A stretch of 64,000 nucleotides of DNA from Psilocybe azurescens. Lineage: Eukaryota > Basidiomycota > Agaricomycetes > Agaricales > Agrocybaceae. Below, piece by piece: positions 50,003 through 62,806 of the stretch. Position 1 is the first letter of the stretch; each line of letters begins with the position of its first letter. Location of the stretch: NCBI GenBank assembly GCA_023853785.1, contig JAJIRX010000829.1, positions 310,001 to 374,000 on the forward strand. Direction: 5' to 3'. Below the pieces are notes generated by a model. The model saw only the letters and a list, made by a program, of their open reading frames with translations, did no database searches and was not told the DNA's origin. The translations under genes were made by a program, and so were the position numbers.

Positions 50003-51486
50003 TCAAGTCCAAGAAAAGCACACACCGCCGTCGCATGTCGTAACTTCAACCTGCACACCAGTTGGGGACACGCCCTTCGTGTTCTTCTTCTCGCACGCAG
50101 TGGAAGCCAGTCCAGCAACAAAGCCGGCTCTGAGGCACGCGCTGCCCGAGACGAGCCACGCCATCCGCCTGAGGGAGGGAAACCGCCCGGGGTCGTCCAA
50201 CAGATGCTCTCGGATGCGCCCTGCGATAGCGCGAGCCGTCGGCGCGTCCTTCCATTCTGCCACATCGAACTTGACGGATATCTCCTCGAGGTGCTGGTGG
50301 GTCGCCTCGTCGAGCTGGGCTAGGATGTTGGGGATATACATGCGGTAGTTGTGGAATATGATCTTCTTGTGTCTGGAGACGGCCAGGCGGAGGGTGCGCA
50401 GGTGGTGCAATCTGCTGATGTCGAGAGGGTAGGCGACGGCATTTAGAGCCACGCCGATGACTAGTGAAGGTGGGGTAGGATAATCATCACGGTTAACAAC
50501 ACGTGAGTATCCCCGCTATTAGAATATTGCACTTGCCTTGAATTTCAATGCGACAGCAAAAGGTCCGCAAGGAGTCTGCACACTCGTCGAGCAGCGCGTT
50601 GATCCATCCATGGTCGGCATACTGCTTGATCATCGTCACCGACAAATGCTCCACGGTTGAGATGTCGAGCGGACACTCCAGGCTCGTTGCCCACTGCGCA
50701 AACGTCTGCAGCGCAGGCTCGGAGAGCGCAAGCCGGAGAGTCTTCAGCGGCCGGCGCTGGCCCTGCAGCACCGCGTCCTTCGACGGTCGCATCCGCGCCA
50801 TCGCCATCGCCCACTCCGCGTGCACCTGGCCGTTATCCGCCAACACCCCGTCGAACGTGACATCCTCCAGAAAAAGGCCCTCCAGGCGGGGACAGCCCGC
50901 GAGCGCGAGCACCGAGAGCGGGACCCGCGCATGTGCGCGAGCCGGATGTTGACAAGCGAGTGCGAGCGGAACGTGGTGCTCAGCTCGCCCCGCACGACGC
51001 TGGGAAGAAAGTGCCACGACACGGGCCAAATATAGACCTTTTCCGTATCCCCGGAATGCTAGTGCTGCCGCTGATGACGCTGCTGCTAGTGCCTCGCCCC
51101 AGGTTGATGCCCCGCAGATGCCCAAGCAAGGGCAGGCAGACTTGGAGGATGTCGGTGAGCCGACGCAGGTCCTGGTCCTCCATTCCATGGCTGATCACGA
51201 TCGAGAGCTCCTTCACATACGCGGAGATTCGGGGACAGGAAAGAAGAAGCTGGCAGAATCTGTCTGGTGGATCGGCCTGGGAAGGGAACAAGACGTGGCG
51301 GAAATCGAGCAGTATTCTTGCGAAAAGGTACCTTTGAGTACTGTATACCCAGCGACGACAGGTCAGAGAGCATGCCCTAAGAGATGGAATGTCGTCCTTG
51401 AGGTAGCTCAGAATGTGCTGTTCCAGCTCAACTGGCAATGCTTCGCAGGGCATGATGGCCAAGAACTCGGGCGCGACCAGTGGCAA
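50003..51486 (-). CDS. F-box protein, copy 1, with frame breaks
   Basis: An N-terminal F-box is readable: ALPVELEQHILSYLKDDIPSLRACSLTCRRW followed by YLFARILL. Leucine-rich helical repeats follow (LPLLGHLRGINL, LEGLFLEDVTFDGVLADN, LKTLRLALSEPALQTFAQWA, LSVTMIKQYADHGWINALL), and a final exon has ISRLHHLRTLRLAV and HQHLEEISVKF. F-box proteins link targets to SCF ubiquitin ligase. Order and motifs match the paralog at 54181-55690. The frame slips twice: near CCCC at 51049-51052 and in GGGACCC at about 50920-50927. Both may be reading errors in a GC-rich stretch; otherwise this is a recent pseudogene. The substrate cannot be inferred. Confidence 0.65.
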
Positions 51487-52013
51487 GCCCGAAACGCAGA
51501 ATATCCTAGAAAATCAAACAGCCAAATGCTTTAGACGCCCGTCGAGTCGACACTGCAGCAATAACATTGAAACTCACAATTTCCTGGCCCGTCAGGGATT
51601 GAATCCTTCAACCGGAAAACTTGTCCTGGTAGAACCGTAAAGGAGCCTTTATTTGTTTTCGATCAATGTGATGGAGTAGCGGTGGATGTTTAGCAAGCGA
51701 GTTTGCTGTCCACACAAAACTTTGAAGGGTCGTTCTTCCTTTTTCTCACGGAAGCTGGACGTCGCCGGGCAGTACCTTATTCTGAAAATAAATGATACCT
51801 AAGCAGGTTTGGAGAATTATGTTTTCACTATCTCGCTTAGCCGAGGACTCATACCTAACTAATCTGAGGCTCAACCGAAACTCGAGAACGTGACCATTGA
51901 ATATTGAATATCAAGTACTACACCAGAACCGCTATAGAAGTAGTGGTAAATACCCTCCATCGTTCTTTAACTTCAAGGAGCTCGCGACGGCGAGTCAAGA
52001 GAAGGTAGAAAGC

Positions 52014-53425
52014 TTAGTTCAACCCTTTCTGTATAGCACTGAGAAAATCTTCAGGATAGTCATAGTGAACCTGAATAGATGTACAGTTTCTCATCAGTAC
52101 TCGTATTGAACATCACGGTGCGTACACATAAGAGAGAAAAAGGCTCACGAAATGATTCCCATCTTGAAATGAAACAGTGTTCATCGGACGTATGCTCTCT
52201 CCGCGATCTTTACACTCTTTGTATCGCCTTTCAGTCATCCACGATGCCCAAACGCATTGCCAAATACTCCTCTCAGAACGCAAAGGGTCACTGGAACGGA
52301 AGGGAAAATTTCCTTCACCGTGTTTTCGTTCCAGAGCACATTCTTGGCCATGTTTCTAAGCGTAGCTTGCATGGGTCCGAAAAACCTACACAAAAAGCGT
52401 TAAACTACTCAGTTTATCACGATGCAGGAAGATATAGGACGGCCAAGGAAACTGGAAACAGCACTCACATACTCCATTCACTTCTAAACATCGGCTGCGG
52501 CAAGAAGAACGATTTCTGCTCTTCCGGCGTCCACGCGTCCATCGTCGATCGGTCTGTCTCTGGACTATGGTCAAGCGCGCTTATATTGCCAGACCACTCT
52601 GCACTCGTGGGGATGGTTGGGTCGAAATACTATGCAAGCCACCTGATGTAGTGCCGCGCTTGTGCGTCCCCAGTCAGCCCGCAGTGCGTCCACGCGTCAT
52701 AGTATTTGGCGTCGGCGGGAACCTCATATCCGAAGCAGACAGACGGTGGATCTAGTGAGGTTAAGTTATTGGGTAAGGTCAAGAAAATAACACACAAATG
52801 AGCCATGGTGATCCATTGGATTAGATTAGATTACGAAGACGAATGAATAATTATCGCACCATACAGGACTAAACTCTTGATGTACTTCCCAAGTTGTGCT
52901 TTCTCCTCGGGCTTGATGACAGTGGGATCAGCAAAGACGGACATCGCATACGTCGCCCCAAATGACCACCCCACGATCGCTATGCCTCCAGATTGTCCAT
53001 TTCCATCTGCACCGATTTGCGGGAGTTCGAATTTGTCAACAAGATGCTGACAGAACGCCGCCACCTCGAGCGCTGCGCGATCTATGTGGGCCCTGTGCCC
53101 GCTCTTGATGTCTTCTAACTCCTCGTCGGTGTATGGTGTCGAGCCTGGATAGTCGCGGCGCTGCAACACGACTGTCCGGAAATTGAATTTGGGCGAGTAG
53201 GAGTGTAGTTTCTCGAAGGTGCCTCCATGGATGGAAGAGTCAGCACCAATGAGGTCTAGGGAGAGAGACGTTGTACAAGTACGCACTTCCATCGAATCCG
53301 CTTCCATGAATGATAACAAGAGTTGTGTAATCGAGTGAGCCTGGCACCGGGCCACCGTCGGTGTACGATATATCAATGCCGTTTGACAGCTTGGCTACGT
53401 GCTTTGCGAGCATTGCGAGTGTCAA
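52014..53425 (-). pseudogene. Alpha/beta-hydrolase, probably inactive
   Basis: The gene splices from MLAKHVAKLSNGIDISYTDG through VIIHGSGFDGSTFEKLH (oxyanion HGSG), YPGSTPYTDEELEDIKSG, the nucleophile elbow GWSFG in AIVGWSFGATYAMSVF, SLVLYDPPSVCFGY and WTPEEQKSFF to the final NTVSFQDGNHFVHYDYPEDFLSAI, which holds the likely catalytic histidine. A fold of about 330 residues is expected. Damage: TAG directly after YIRWLA where the fold should continue into YFDP, and a frame slip around 52270 between FPSVPVT and VWASWMTERR. One stop plus one slip suggests loss of function, though the slip alone could be an error. It lies between the two F-box paralogs on the same strand. Confidence 0.65.
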
Positions 53426-54180
53426 GAGAGGAGAGACAAGCTTTCGTCGGGTTGAATTGGATTAAATTCGATGGGGAGGGCAGAATGTTGACGATGCCGG
53501 CGTCCGTTAATAATGTTTTATACACACCTAAATGCAGGGTCATGGACGGGACTATTCGACTGCGGATCCCTCGTCCTCTTTGCCCAAATGATCGATATGG
53601 TCGTCTGCTTCAAGCTTCAGCGACGGATAAGATAACCAAGCTTTCGATCACAACACATCCGAGAGTTAACCGGAGATGCTCATTGCCACCGCACGCCGCA
53701 CGGTGACTGGGGCCAAAAGGCCTAAGGGTTTCAAGGTCGCGACTCGCCCATGCAACATGCGTGCCGTGAACAGACGCAATCATTGGAATCCAAGCTTTCA
53801 AATTTCGAAATTGAGTGTGTTATGTCATGCAGCCTCTGTCATTTAGCCTCTGTCATTTAGCCTCTGCATGCATGATGATGCAACATAGGACTAGCAGCAC
53901 GGGTAGCTGGGGTCTAAATCCAGACGGCGTGCACACTGCATCTCGGCGTTGGATTCAACACTATCATTGTCAAGTTAAGTAGTACTGTCGTGTTCGAGGC
54001 TTAAGTGAGGTATATCCGATGAAGTGAAGTGATGGACAGGTCCGTCCTTCCCTCAATTTGAAGCGTGCGCGTAATCGTTTATTCACGCTAAGTTATGTCA
54101 TCTGAAGGCGACACGCTAGACGTTTCTTCTGACCCAAAGAATCCCATACGCGCTGCAATTTTTAAACGAATAGCGATGCA
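53426..54180. other. Intergenic; small tandem repeat
   Basis: Around 53829-53866 the unit AGCCTCTGTCATTT is repeated about 2.5 times. No gene was supported. Confidence 0.45.
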
Positions 54181-55690
54181 TCAGAAAAAATAACGTTTAA
54201 ATAGAACAGACGAAAAGAAGAGGGACATACAATGCGCAGCTTTGATATGCAAGACACCTCGGTTTGCTAGGGTGGACAGTTGATTTCGGAGGGACGATAG
54301 TTGTCGCATCTCCGACTCCGCGGCGTCGTCGTCCAATAGATCAGTGGACGAGCCCAAGTCCCAGTCCTGGAGGATGTAAATTGTGAAATTGCGCAGAGAC
54401 GGGCAGTTTTCCGCTAACGCAGAATCCAGGGCAGCCCAACTTTCGAGATCGGAGTTGTTTTGCGACCCCTGTGGTACTCGTCCTCGCAGTTGGTGAGCCA
54501 GATCAATTTTCAGCGAGATCTCCTCCATGTGCTCGGAGTTCAGCCGCGCAATGAGCTTGAGTACCCACGGGGAGAAATTTGTGGGTGCACGGTTGCGGAA
54601 GAGGGTTTGGATCATTCCAAGGCGGAGGCGCAGGATGCGGAGGTGGTGGAGGGTGCTGACGTCGATGGGGTTGATCGCGATAGTGTTTGAAGAACCTACG
54701 GTATGTGGTGCAAAGTGGAATGGACGAAGGGGATCAGCAGCAGTGACAACAACCATGGCAGAGTATACTCGGACATGGAAAGGCGTTCTTGAATCGTGAT
54801 GGTAGATAGATAAATTGCGTACCTCCGAAGACAGGGCTGAAGCAGAAGACTTCGAGAGATGAAGCGGTCGCGGACAAGAGCGTCCGGACATTCCCGTGGT
54901 CGTAGTATTCCATCGTCATTGATACTGATAGTCGGCGGACACGAGAGATATCTAGAGGAGATAAGTGGTTTGTAACCCAAGTCGCGAAGAAGTTGAATAG
55001 GGGGTCTGAGAGCATCAGTAGGAGGGATGTAAGTTGCGGGCGGCGTTCAGGTTTAATTGATAAGGCCTGACTTGGACTCGGAGAAATTTCAGCATCGAGT
55101 TCGAGTCGTGGTTGACGATTTTCGGAGTTTCCTTCTTTCAAGGCCATATCTTCCTTCCTGAATGTGACAAGTTTTAAGGATAGACTTTGCAAGGACGGAC
55201 AGCCAGATAATAAAGCGAGCGGAAGATCCAGAATACGATAGAAAGAGATGCTGACTAGCAAAGGGGAACGAAAGGTCTCTTCTAAAGCTAGTTGCACGTC
55301 CTGAGACATGGCATTCCACATAAGCGAGGTCAGAGTCATGCTTTCCACAGCGACGCGCCTTAGGTTTCGCAGTAAGGGCAGGCATGTGGGCAGGATGGTG
55401 TCGAAGCGCAGATGCGTGGGTCCCCCGATTTTATATCGATTGTCGATGATTGACAGGTTTTGAACGAAGTCGCATATGTAGGGTGACGATAGAAGAAGGT
55501 GCATGAAGCGTGCTGGGAGGGTCTGAGGATCGCCATAGCTGGAGAATTCGAGCACGATTGTGCTGAAGAGGTATTTCCGGGCGGTATATGCGAAGCGGTG
55601 GCAGACAAGAGAAGACATTTTGAGAGAGGCAGGGTCGCCGTTGAGGTATTGGAGGATAAAATCCTCCAGTTCTTGTGGTAGTTGATTCAT
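54181..55690 (-). CDS. F-box protein, copy 2 (intact)
   Basis: Two exons separated by a 130-base intron encode about 460 residues. The start MNQLPQELEDFILQYLNGDP is preferred to an upstream in-frame ATG because F-box proteins of this group begin this way. The F-box continues SLKMSSLVCHRFAYTARKYLF. Leucine-rich stretches follow: LLRNLRRVAVESMTL, LPLALLSGCPSLQSLSL, LSPLDISRVRRLSVSM, then after the intron ISTLHHLRILRLRL--ISLKIDL-type segments and NCPSLRNFTIYIL. It matches copy 1 throughout. It would act as a substrate receptor of an SCF ubiquitin ligase; the target is unknown. No damage seen. Confidence 0.75.
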
Positions 55691-55858
55691 GGTCGTTGAA
55701 GGAAGAGTGCTCGGCTCGCACAGACTCTTGACAATTCGGATGATGATCAACAGCCCGATTTAGTCACGATAGATGATGTAACCATGGCTCGTGGTTCTGT
55801 CATGAGTTTAGCCGCTCGTCAGCTCTCATCTTGCTCTCACCTACCAGACTCTACCAAA

Positions 55859-56308
55859 ATGGCTACCACAAAGTATAAGCGCTTTATTTTTATCACTGAT
55901 CATTCCTTTCCAATGCCACCCAAGGATTCCGACTACGAAATCAATCCAGCCTTTCTCGAGGCGTGCATCAATATCTCCAATCAACCCACAACATCCACTC
56001 CAACGTCAACATCGATTCTGCGTCGACACAGCGGTTACGACTCACCGCCCAGTATGTCGACGTGTTTACAGATTTTTAAGGCACGCCCAGCGCGCCAACT
56101 ACAAAACAGACTCCACCTGGCCTAAGCGTGCGGACGGTCCAGAAGCGCACTCGTTCATCCGCGAGCTGCGCCTCGTGTACAGCAATCACCCCATCACGAC
56201 AGCCTGGCCCGCACTCCTCCCTGAACATGGAGGGGTACCTAGACTCTGCGCTCGTCAAGTTTACCGCGATTATGGGTTTCGCCATCGCCATTGCAACACA
56301 TTCTTAAC
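55859..56308 (+). CDS. Small hypothetical protein (weak)
   Basis: A start at MATTKYKRFIFITDHSFPMPP leads to ILRRHSGYDSPP. After a likely 58-base intron (gtatgtcgac...aacag) one frame reads TPPGLSVRTVQKRTRSSAS and ends MEGYLDSALVKFTAIMGFA plus a short tail, looking like a small protein with a C-terminal hydrophobic helix. The phase of the junction does not fit perfectly, and a second frame also stays open. Composition supports coding; there is no known domain. Confidence 0.3.
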
Positions 56309-56658
56309 CTATCTGGTGTCCGATATGTATGTATAGCATTGACATCACTATCCATTTATCGTATTAAATGTTTTGATTCAACTCATTCACAAATACATTT
56401 TTTTCCGACGTGGCGCAGGCCACAAGTAATATGTACATAGTACATCACCAACAAGTTTGAGATTGTCCTTTGGATATAGAAGGTAAAGTAGAAACGTTAG
56501 TATTCACAGATTTATCGACCACAACCCCTGGCACGCTGGGCCGGGTCGTGTCTCCCAATCCTGCATGCAGGCAACATTATACGACTAGAAGCGGAAGGGC
56601 AATCCCCATATCCAGCGTTAATAAACCTACTCGTCAATGTATCTGCAAAATAAAGAGC

Positions 56659-57020
56659 CTACCATAATATGTAGCACGGTGATTCCAAAACATCCTTCCA
56701 TGTAGCCATCAGAGCGTAGGTCTTAACGACTGGATGAACCTGAGGGCAAGACTTCTTCGCAAAGTCGTCGATCTTTCCTGTCATGACGGCAACATGGTCG
56801 CAGATGGTACCAGGAGGGAAAATGTCCAAGGGATCTTTCTTGACTAGCTCTATCCATCATCCCTCTTCAAAGGTATAATGTATTCCACTGTCTGTGTCGC
56901 AGGCATTGTGAGAGCGCAAATTTTTGAAAGTGGGGAATGGGTGATTTGGGCAAGACTTGAGCTTGAATATGAACATTATATACGCCAGTCGCTCCACTCT
57001 AGGGAAGCGAGTTCAACAGA
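56659..57020 (-). pseudogene. Open coding-like stretch broken by one TGA, unknown family
   Basis: Minus-strand frame reading FKLKSCPNHPFPTFKNLRSH, then IHYTFEEG, a TGA at 56857-56859, then WIELVKKDPLDIFPPGTICD, KIDDFAKKSCPQVHPVVKTY and ALMATWKDVLES, to TAG at 56659-56661. Good protein-like composition continues on both sides of the stop, so it is probably a degraded exon; an unseen intron is the alternative. The family is not recognised. Confidence 0.3.
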
Positions 57021-57479
57021 AAACGCCAAACTTAAAATGATTGTGTCAGCGGTGCGCGGCGGCCGATTTACTGTAGCTACCAATTGTAGATAGTGCTGAA
57101 GCCTGAATTTACTTAACAGGAGTCACAGCGACAAAGGAACCAGGGCTAGTACTCCTTGGAATTTTGAGACCAGAGTCTTATGAAGTTCAATCAGAGAACC
57201 ATTTTTCCTGATTATTGTAGAATAAGCGTCAAAGTCAAGCCAAAATTACTAAAGCTAAACCGGGGTATTATAATCTACTTTGAACACTCGTAGTACTACA
57301 CGTTAGATGCAGTTTTACTACCATCAGTGCAATTGCATAGGTCCAGACAGTGTAGACATCGGAATTCGAGTGTAACTACGATTACTTCTCAACATCGTAG
57401 TGTGGCTGAGAAATAGGCAGCGGCCATCGCAATTAAACCTTGCGCGGTCGCTGTAGCCAGCTTCCCTGCAGGAACCCTT

Positions 57480-58405
57480 TCAATTCTCTGGAGCGTACCA
57501 ATCCAACCAAATGATGCGCATGGCAATAATCGCTGATTTCGGAGGTCGGGTTAGCCAGTATGTCAGTGTATTGAAGAGGCACGTACATGCGCCTCCAGTC
57601 ACACTTAAGGACATAGGAATCCCAGGGCTGAGGAGACGTTGAAAAGTACTATTCCCTTCCAGGGCAGAAAGACATAAAATATAAGCTAAGGCTGTACCCA
57701 AGAGTTTAATTACTTCACTGGACGAGAACATAAAGACCGCGCACCAGAGTAAGTAACGACGATTGCACCGGCAATAAAGAGGGACATTTCGGCTGCTGCT
57801 TGCTTGTTCTTAAGCTTGAACACGAATCTATAGAACCGCGGGAGCTTAATAAGTAGACGAGATGTATCCAAAGTTGACATAATACGCACGAAAGAATAGC
57901 ACTGAAAATCGAACAAGTAAGGAATATAGTCGCAAGCCAGAGGAATTGGAAGGCTGCAAAGAATATACAGTAGATCTTTAAATTCTTTTAGGCGCCAATG
58001 GGTCAAATTGCGGAGCTCACCATGAGGACCCGACAAAAGGATTGCGACTGGGTGTATAGGATAGGCCCATAGTATCTGGAGCTGAAAGGCGATCCCTACA
58101 CTCGACCGTAAATCCGACCAGTCAGCTAGATCGTACCAGGTCGGAAACTCACAGTAGCGAGAAACACGACGATCCGAACTGGCATTTGATATTCGCATCG
58201 GGGAAGCGGTTTCAGCGAATGCGTAGTCCGCAGCCTCTGAGTTATCGAAGCATTTTGAGTCATGTGGGTCAACTGTCGATGTAAGGTCTTGTTTAAGGAG
58301 TGTGGTATTGGGGAAAGCCCGAATGGCAGAAGAGTCCTTCTGATGCTCATGAAGCTCGAGGGATTCATTGGAGAAAGGGGCAATGCACTCTGCCATTTTG
58401 AGCAC
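57480..58405 (-). CDS. Hypothetical protein, probably membrane-associated
   Basis: A first open part starts MLKMAECIAPFSNESLELHE and runs about 230 residues without a stop, through WYDLADWSDLRSSVGIAFQL, LTHWRLKEFKDLLYILCSL and RFYRFVFKLKNKQAAAEM to the hydrophobic AEMSLFIAGAIVV. A second part in another frame has hydrophobic stretches VIKLLGTALAYILCLSAL and LSVTGGACTCLFNTLTYW, then ends near 57480. The join is unclear: either a small intron or a frame slip near 57750. A strong TATA box upstream supports a real gene. The family is not recognised. Confidence 0.45.
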
Positions 58406-58494
58406 CCGTTTAGGTAGTAGGTGTTTGGCGATTGGTGCTCAACGCCAGCTTGGAAGGAAAGGAGACGATGGCATGGTTCATTACTTGGGAAAGA

Positions 58495-58506
58495 CCTTTT
58501 ATATAT
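58495..58506 (-). promoter_or_regulatory. TATA box for the hypothetical gene at 57480-58405
   Basis: On the minus strand ATATATAAAAGG lies about 95 bases before the ATG at 58405. Confidence 0.5.
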
Positions 58507-58519
58507 TGTGAATTTGTAG

Positions 58520-61180
58520 ACCCGACCTAGGGAAGCGGACGTTTAGAATCCGCTCAGCGGCCATAACGGTCATTGGTCTACGGTAGCTCACTGTTCATAG
58601 TGTTTTGTGCTATATTTGTATAAGCGCGTGCTATGTAACGAGGAGCTACGGATATGTCAGCGGGGAGAAGTTTCGTAAAAGCTAGCCCTAACCAATCCGA
58701 CATTCTGTCATAGCAAATCAACTGGAACACATGGAGCGAACAAACTTCAATTAAATTTATATACACAGAACCAGAACCACCTGATTTGTATCAATATTTT
58801 TTTTCTGCCAGACGTCTTCGCAGTTCGTCATTCGTTTTATTAAGTAAAAATGCGCAGTAATGATGTACATTGGATCGAATTTCATGGGGCCTCCGCCAGC
58901 AATCGCGTCGTAGAATCAGCCTCTGCCGCCGCCAGTGAAGTCCTGACTCCCAACACTGCCGTATTGGGAGCTGCAATGGTAACAGACCCTACTACGCGCA
59001 AATGCCTCAATGCAAGATATGTGAGACGCGAAGCCACGCAGGCTAAAGACCATAACACCAGGTTAGATGATGGTCGGGAAAAATAGGGGAGGGGTGCTCA
59101 CACGACGTTGCAGATACGACTAGGAGTGCTATAATTAGAGGCCGTAAAAACGAATGGCCGTCAGGGTTATGCGTAGCGCTGACGATCCACATAAAGGAAA
59201 TCGTTACTGTAAAGGCCAGTGTGATAACCTCTTGTCAGTATAACATTCTTTTCATAAGAGAGAATACATGAAAGCGTACAAAAACAACAGAGCATGCTAA
59301 AAACGAGAAGATTATGTGCACAAAGGCATTTCGCCTGACGTATTGAAAATTGCTGGTTTCTGTATTATACTTTTTCAGACACCTAAAGAACAAAAAGTAA
59401 GCAGAGTGTTGTTGTTCGGTAATGAAAAAACAGTCACAAGACACTCCAACACACAAGCCATAGTATTGATTGCCCCGTCACCAGTAAAAATCTTGTGGCT
59501 AGGAAGGGGCCGCTTGAGTCGATTCGTTATGGCATACAACGAAGAAGTATAATAGCATACAGGCAGCAAAGTACGTCGAAGAGTGGAACAGAATGATTTG
59601 CAAGATATATTGTAGGCACTGCGACCCAAACGCAGCCCCTGTCGAACAGCTTTAGCGCGACTAGGGGTAGAGTTGATACGGATAAAACGCACAATAGTAC
59701 CGCGAACGACGGCCCAGGAGCCTATGCACCCGCGATGCACCGAGCGCCCCATGCTCGCCAGCGCCTTGCAGCGTGTCGTTATAGCTCGAAGACGGCAATT
59801 GATAGTACCCCCGCCCTTGGGTCCAATAAGTCGAAACAGTCTTGCAAACTTCCGTGACGCGCTCCGTTGGGGACATCATTCAGCACTAGTGCGTGGTAGT
59901 GGAACCGAGGGGTAGAGTGCAGCCAGCAATGAACCCAGGGTCGACGAAGGGATTGGGGGGGGATGACAGTGAGCGGTCGCCGGTCGACAGTGAGCAGGGC
60001 GCGCACGGCTACGTGCGACAGTTCCATCTGTTGGCCATTCTTTAAGTATCCCAGGGGAAAAGTCCTATAAACTCCGAATGGGGGTGATCAATATAATATA
60101 ATTACATTCGAGCATGTTCTTAGGCACCCGCACTGCAATCAGGTGTCGTAAATAGAAATTTCGCATCCTCTCATGAGTTCTGATGGCCTGGTGATAAGTA
60201 TCCTGAAGTCAACTTGTAACCTGAGCGTTCGATACTCATGTTATTCATGCGGAGTTGTTATGGTCTGTTTGTTGTGCTCGTCGTCGTCGCATCGATTGCC
60301 TATGGAAAGGCGCGTCGTCGGGTACCGCGTCTCTAGACGGTTACCAAACCAAAAGGTACTTAGCAATTGCAAGGTCTGGACGATTTCGTGAGTATCATGT
60401 GCCCTTGTCTTCGCCCGCAGTTGCGCAGTCTGTTAATCAACGCAACTTGAACGTTTCCGTCGGTTACGGTGAAAGCAAGCCGAAAAACTAGTATAACTGT
60501 AGCTGGAACGAAGAGAGACAGAGAGAGACTCTTGTCAATATGGATTCATGGAACAGAAATTTAAAATGCGGGATTCGCGATTGGTGGGTACCCATGGAGA
60601 AAGGCTGATCCTTCCGGCGTTCTACTCGAAAAGTTGAAGAAGCCTGGGCCCTAGATAAGATAAGATTAGATGATCTCCCATCACTGACCGGACAATCGTT
60701 TCGCAAAATGCAATTTTTTCTAATAAGAATGTGTAATGTACAAAATGTTCACTAGCTACACATTCAAAGAGATACTTACATCAAAAGTGTCATAAAATCA
60801 TTCGTATATACGCCGGGATAATAAATAATATGATAAGGTCGTCAGGGAAATTCAAGAGAGGAAGAGTCGAGGGGATGGTTGAGTCTGTGACCAAGGCCAG
60901 AAAAAAATAAAAGAAAGTGGAGACTTGAGAGAGGAAAACAGAGAAAAAGAGGGACTATAGGGACAGAATAGGAGAAAGACAGCCCATAAATATATGAAGT
61001 CGCAGGGTACATCATCAACACAACATACAATTCTAATTATACTATACGTAGCGGGGTTGACGTGGCATTAAACATGAAGCAATGGATAATACAGTACTTT
61101 GCTAGGCATGTGCCTGGCTCGGGAGGATGTGATACAAATGAACGACGACTAGCCGCATTTTAAATAAAGGGGTCCCAACA
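58520..61180. other. Long intergenic region, no gene supported
   Basis: Many short open frames on both strands, none with a domain or a convincing splice pattern. The last 500 bases are probably the 3' region of the zinc-finger gene. Confidence 0.4.
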
Positions 61181-61183
61181 AGA

Positions 61184-62414
61184 TCAATACAGGCTTGAGC
61201 GCAACGCGCTGCCACGAGAGTCAATGGGCGACTGAGGAAGTTCAGTACGTAGTGACGAGACTGCCATACTGGCAAGAAGGTTGATGGAGTCGTTGTTAGA
61301 ACTGAAGACAATGTTGGACGTCGGGTAAGATGTGGAGTACGTTGTCCTCGGGAAAGCGTTGTAGATCGTGCGAGGTTCGGTAGGCGCTATCGGCGATTCC
61401 GGTTCCTCAACAGGCGAATAAGAGCGCTGGTGACGAGGATGGGGAGAGGAAGAAGATGCATGTCTCTGGTTAGAGCTGTCGAGATTAGGTTCAATGATAG
61501 TCTCCTTGGGCGCTGGGTCCCTATGAACCTTGAGGTGCTGCAATAAATTATCGTGTCGGTTGAAAAACTTTTGGCACAACGGAAATGTGCATTTAAAAGC
61601 TGTGTTGACAGACAGGGGCGTTAGAAAGGAGGAAAATAATAAAGCAAAATTATACACATACGTTTCTCGTGCGTATGGATGGAGCGAATATGCCGTTTAA
61701 GGTGCTCACCCCGGTGAAAGCATTTCCCACACCCATCGACACTACACACATAAAGCCTGTGGTCCTTCTTTTCCGGATCAGTATTACCTGAATCCTGGTG
61801 GGCACACGCCGGCCACGGCTCTTTTTTGTTAGGTTTGGAATAGGAGTGGGAAGGGTCGCCCGAGATCGAGGCAGCCGACAGTCTCCTTGGTCTTCAGACG
61901 TGGACGATGTATGATAGAAGGTGATTTGGTTTGCGCCAGAAACCTGCGCCCCACTCGAGGTCGATGAGGTGAGTGAAACCTCGCGGGTGAGGGGCGGTTT
62001 AGGACTCGACGCCGACGCCGAATCCTGGGCTTGCTGCTCGACGCCATCTTCCGCTGGCGCCGAAGCAGTCTTCTGTCTTTGCGTGACACAGACGCACGCT
62101 TTTTGGGCTCTCCGACAGAGTCTGAGTCATCGCGCGTCCGGCGCTTAGGTACAGTTCCGGTCTGGGAGCGTGTGAGTGGGCGGCGAGGTGGAGAAGGGTC
62201 ATCTTTTGATGCAGCAGATCCTTCTTTGTTGTCGCCAGGGGTGGAAGTCTCAGTCTCCTTTCCAAAACCAGGCCCGAGGTGAGCGAGCAGCAATCGCGCC
62301 TCATTGTTGAACAAAAATGCATACCTTGCCACCCTCTGAGGCATCGCCCGTCTGAACCAAATCCTCTGCGGGTTGAGCAGCCATATCGACCTTGAGCTCC
62401 TGAATATCGGCCAT
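61184..62414 (-). CDS. C2H2 zinc-finger transcription factor, Msn2/4-like
   Basis: The start MADIQELKVDMAAQPAEDLV is followed by an intron and a Ser/Pro/Arg-rich region with a basic, nuclear-signal-like VPKRRTR and PKKR stretch. The two DNA-binding fingers come next: YVCSVDGCGKCFHRGEHLKR and, across an intron, FKCTFPLCQKFFNRHDNLLQ, each ending in an H-x3/4-H pair (HIRSIH, HLKVH). Two tandem fingers of this spacing close to the C-terminal half resemble stress regulators of the Msn2/Msn4 group, which bind AGGGG-type sites. A frame change near 62085 is best explained by a 44-base intron (gtgcgt...gccag). The tail is Ser/Pro-rich, ending ALRSSLY. Targets unknown. Confidence 0.75.
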
Positions 62415-62806
62415 GAAGAAATTCTAGCTGGCAATTTTCCTAATAATGAACAATAGCTTCCCTGTGGTGACAAGTTGGTCGACGTGTACTCTAGTTGACA
62501 GCATGCAAGACGTTCAGAACGTACTTTAGATAAGAAATTCCCCTTAAACGAGACGAAAGTAGGATGCGGAAAGAGAGGAAGATAATAGGGGTTGCAAGGC
62601 TGTGAAGGTTGTTCAAGACAGAAGAAATGAAAGCCCCTGAATTCAGAAGGACGTCTACTTTTTTTTGTGGATGGACACGTGCAACGATTATGTAATTTAT
62701 CCGAATTCAACAACATCTGCCCCCAGTGCCGTCCGCCGCACGATCATAATCCGACGCCGCGTCCGACGTTCTTGAGTTCTCCCGTCGCCGACTACGCGCT
62801 TTGCAA

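Noticed and set aside
56878..57093. Plus-strand open frame of 71 codons
   Set aside because: It overlaps the better minus-strand coding-like stretch at 56659-57020.
59673..59915. Paired open frames on both strands
   Set aside because: Neither shows a domain and both are short; left as intergenic.
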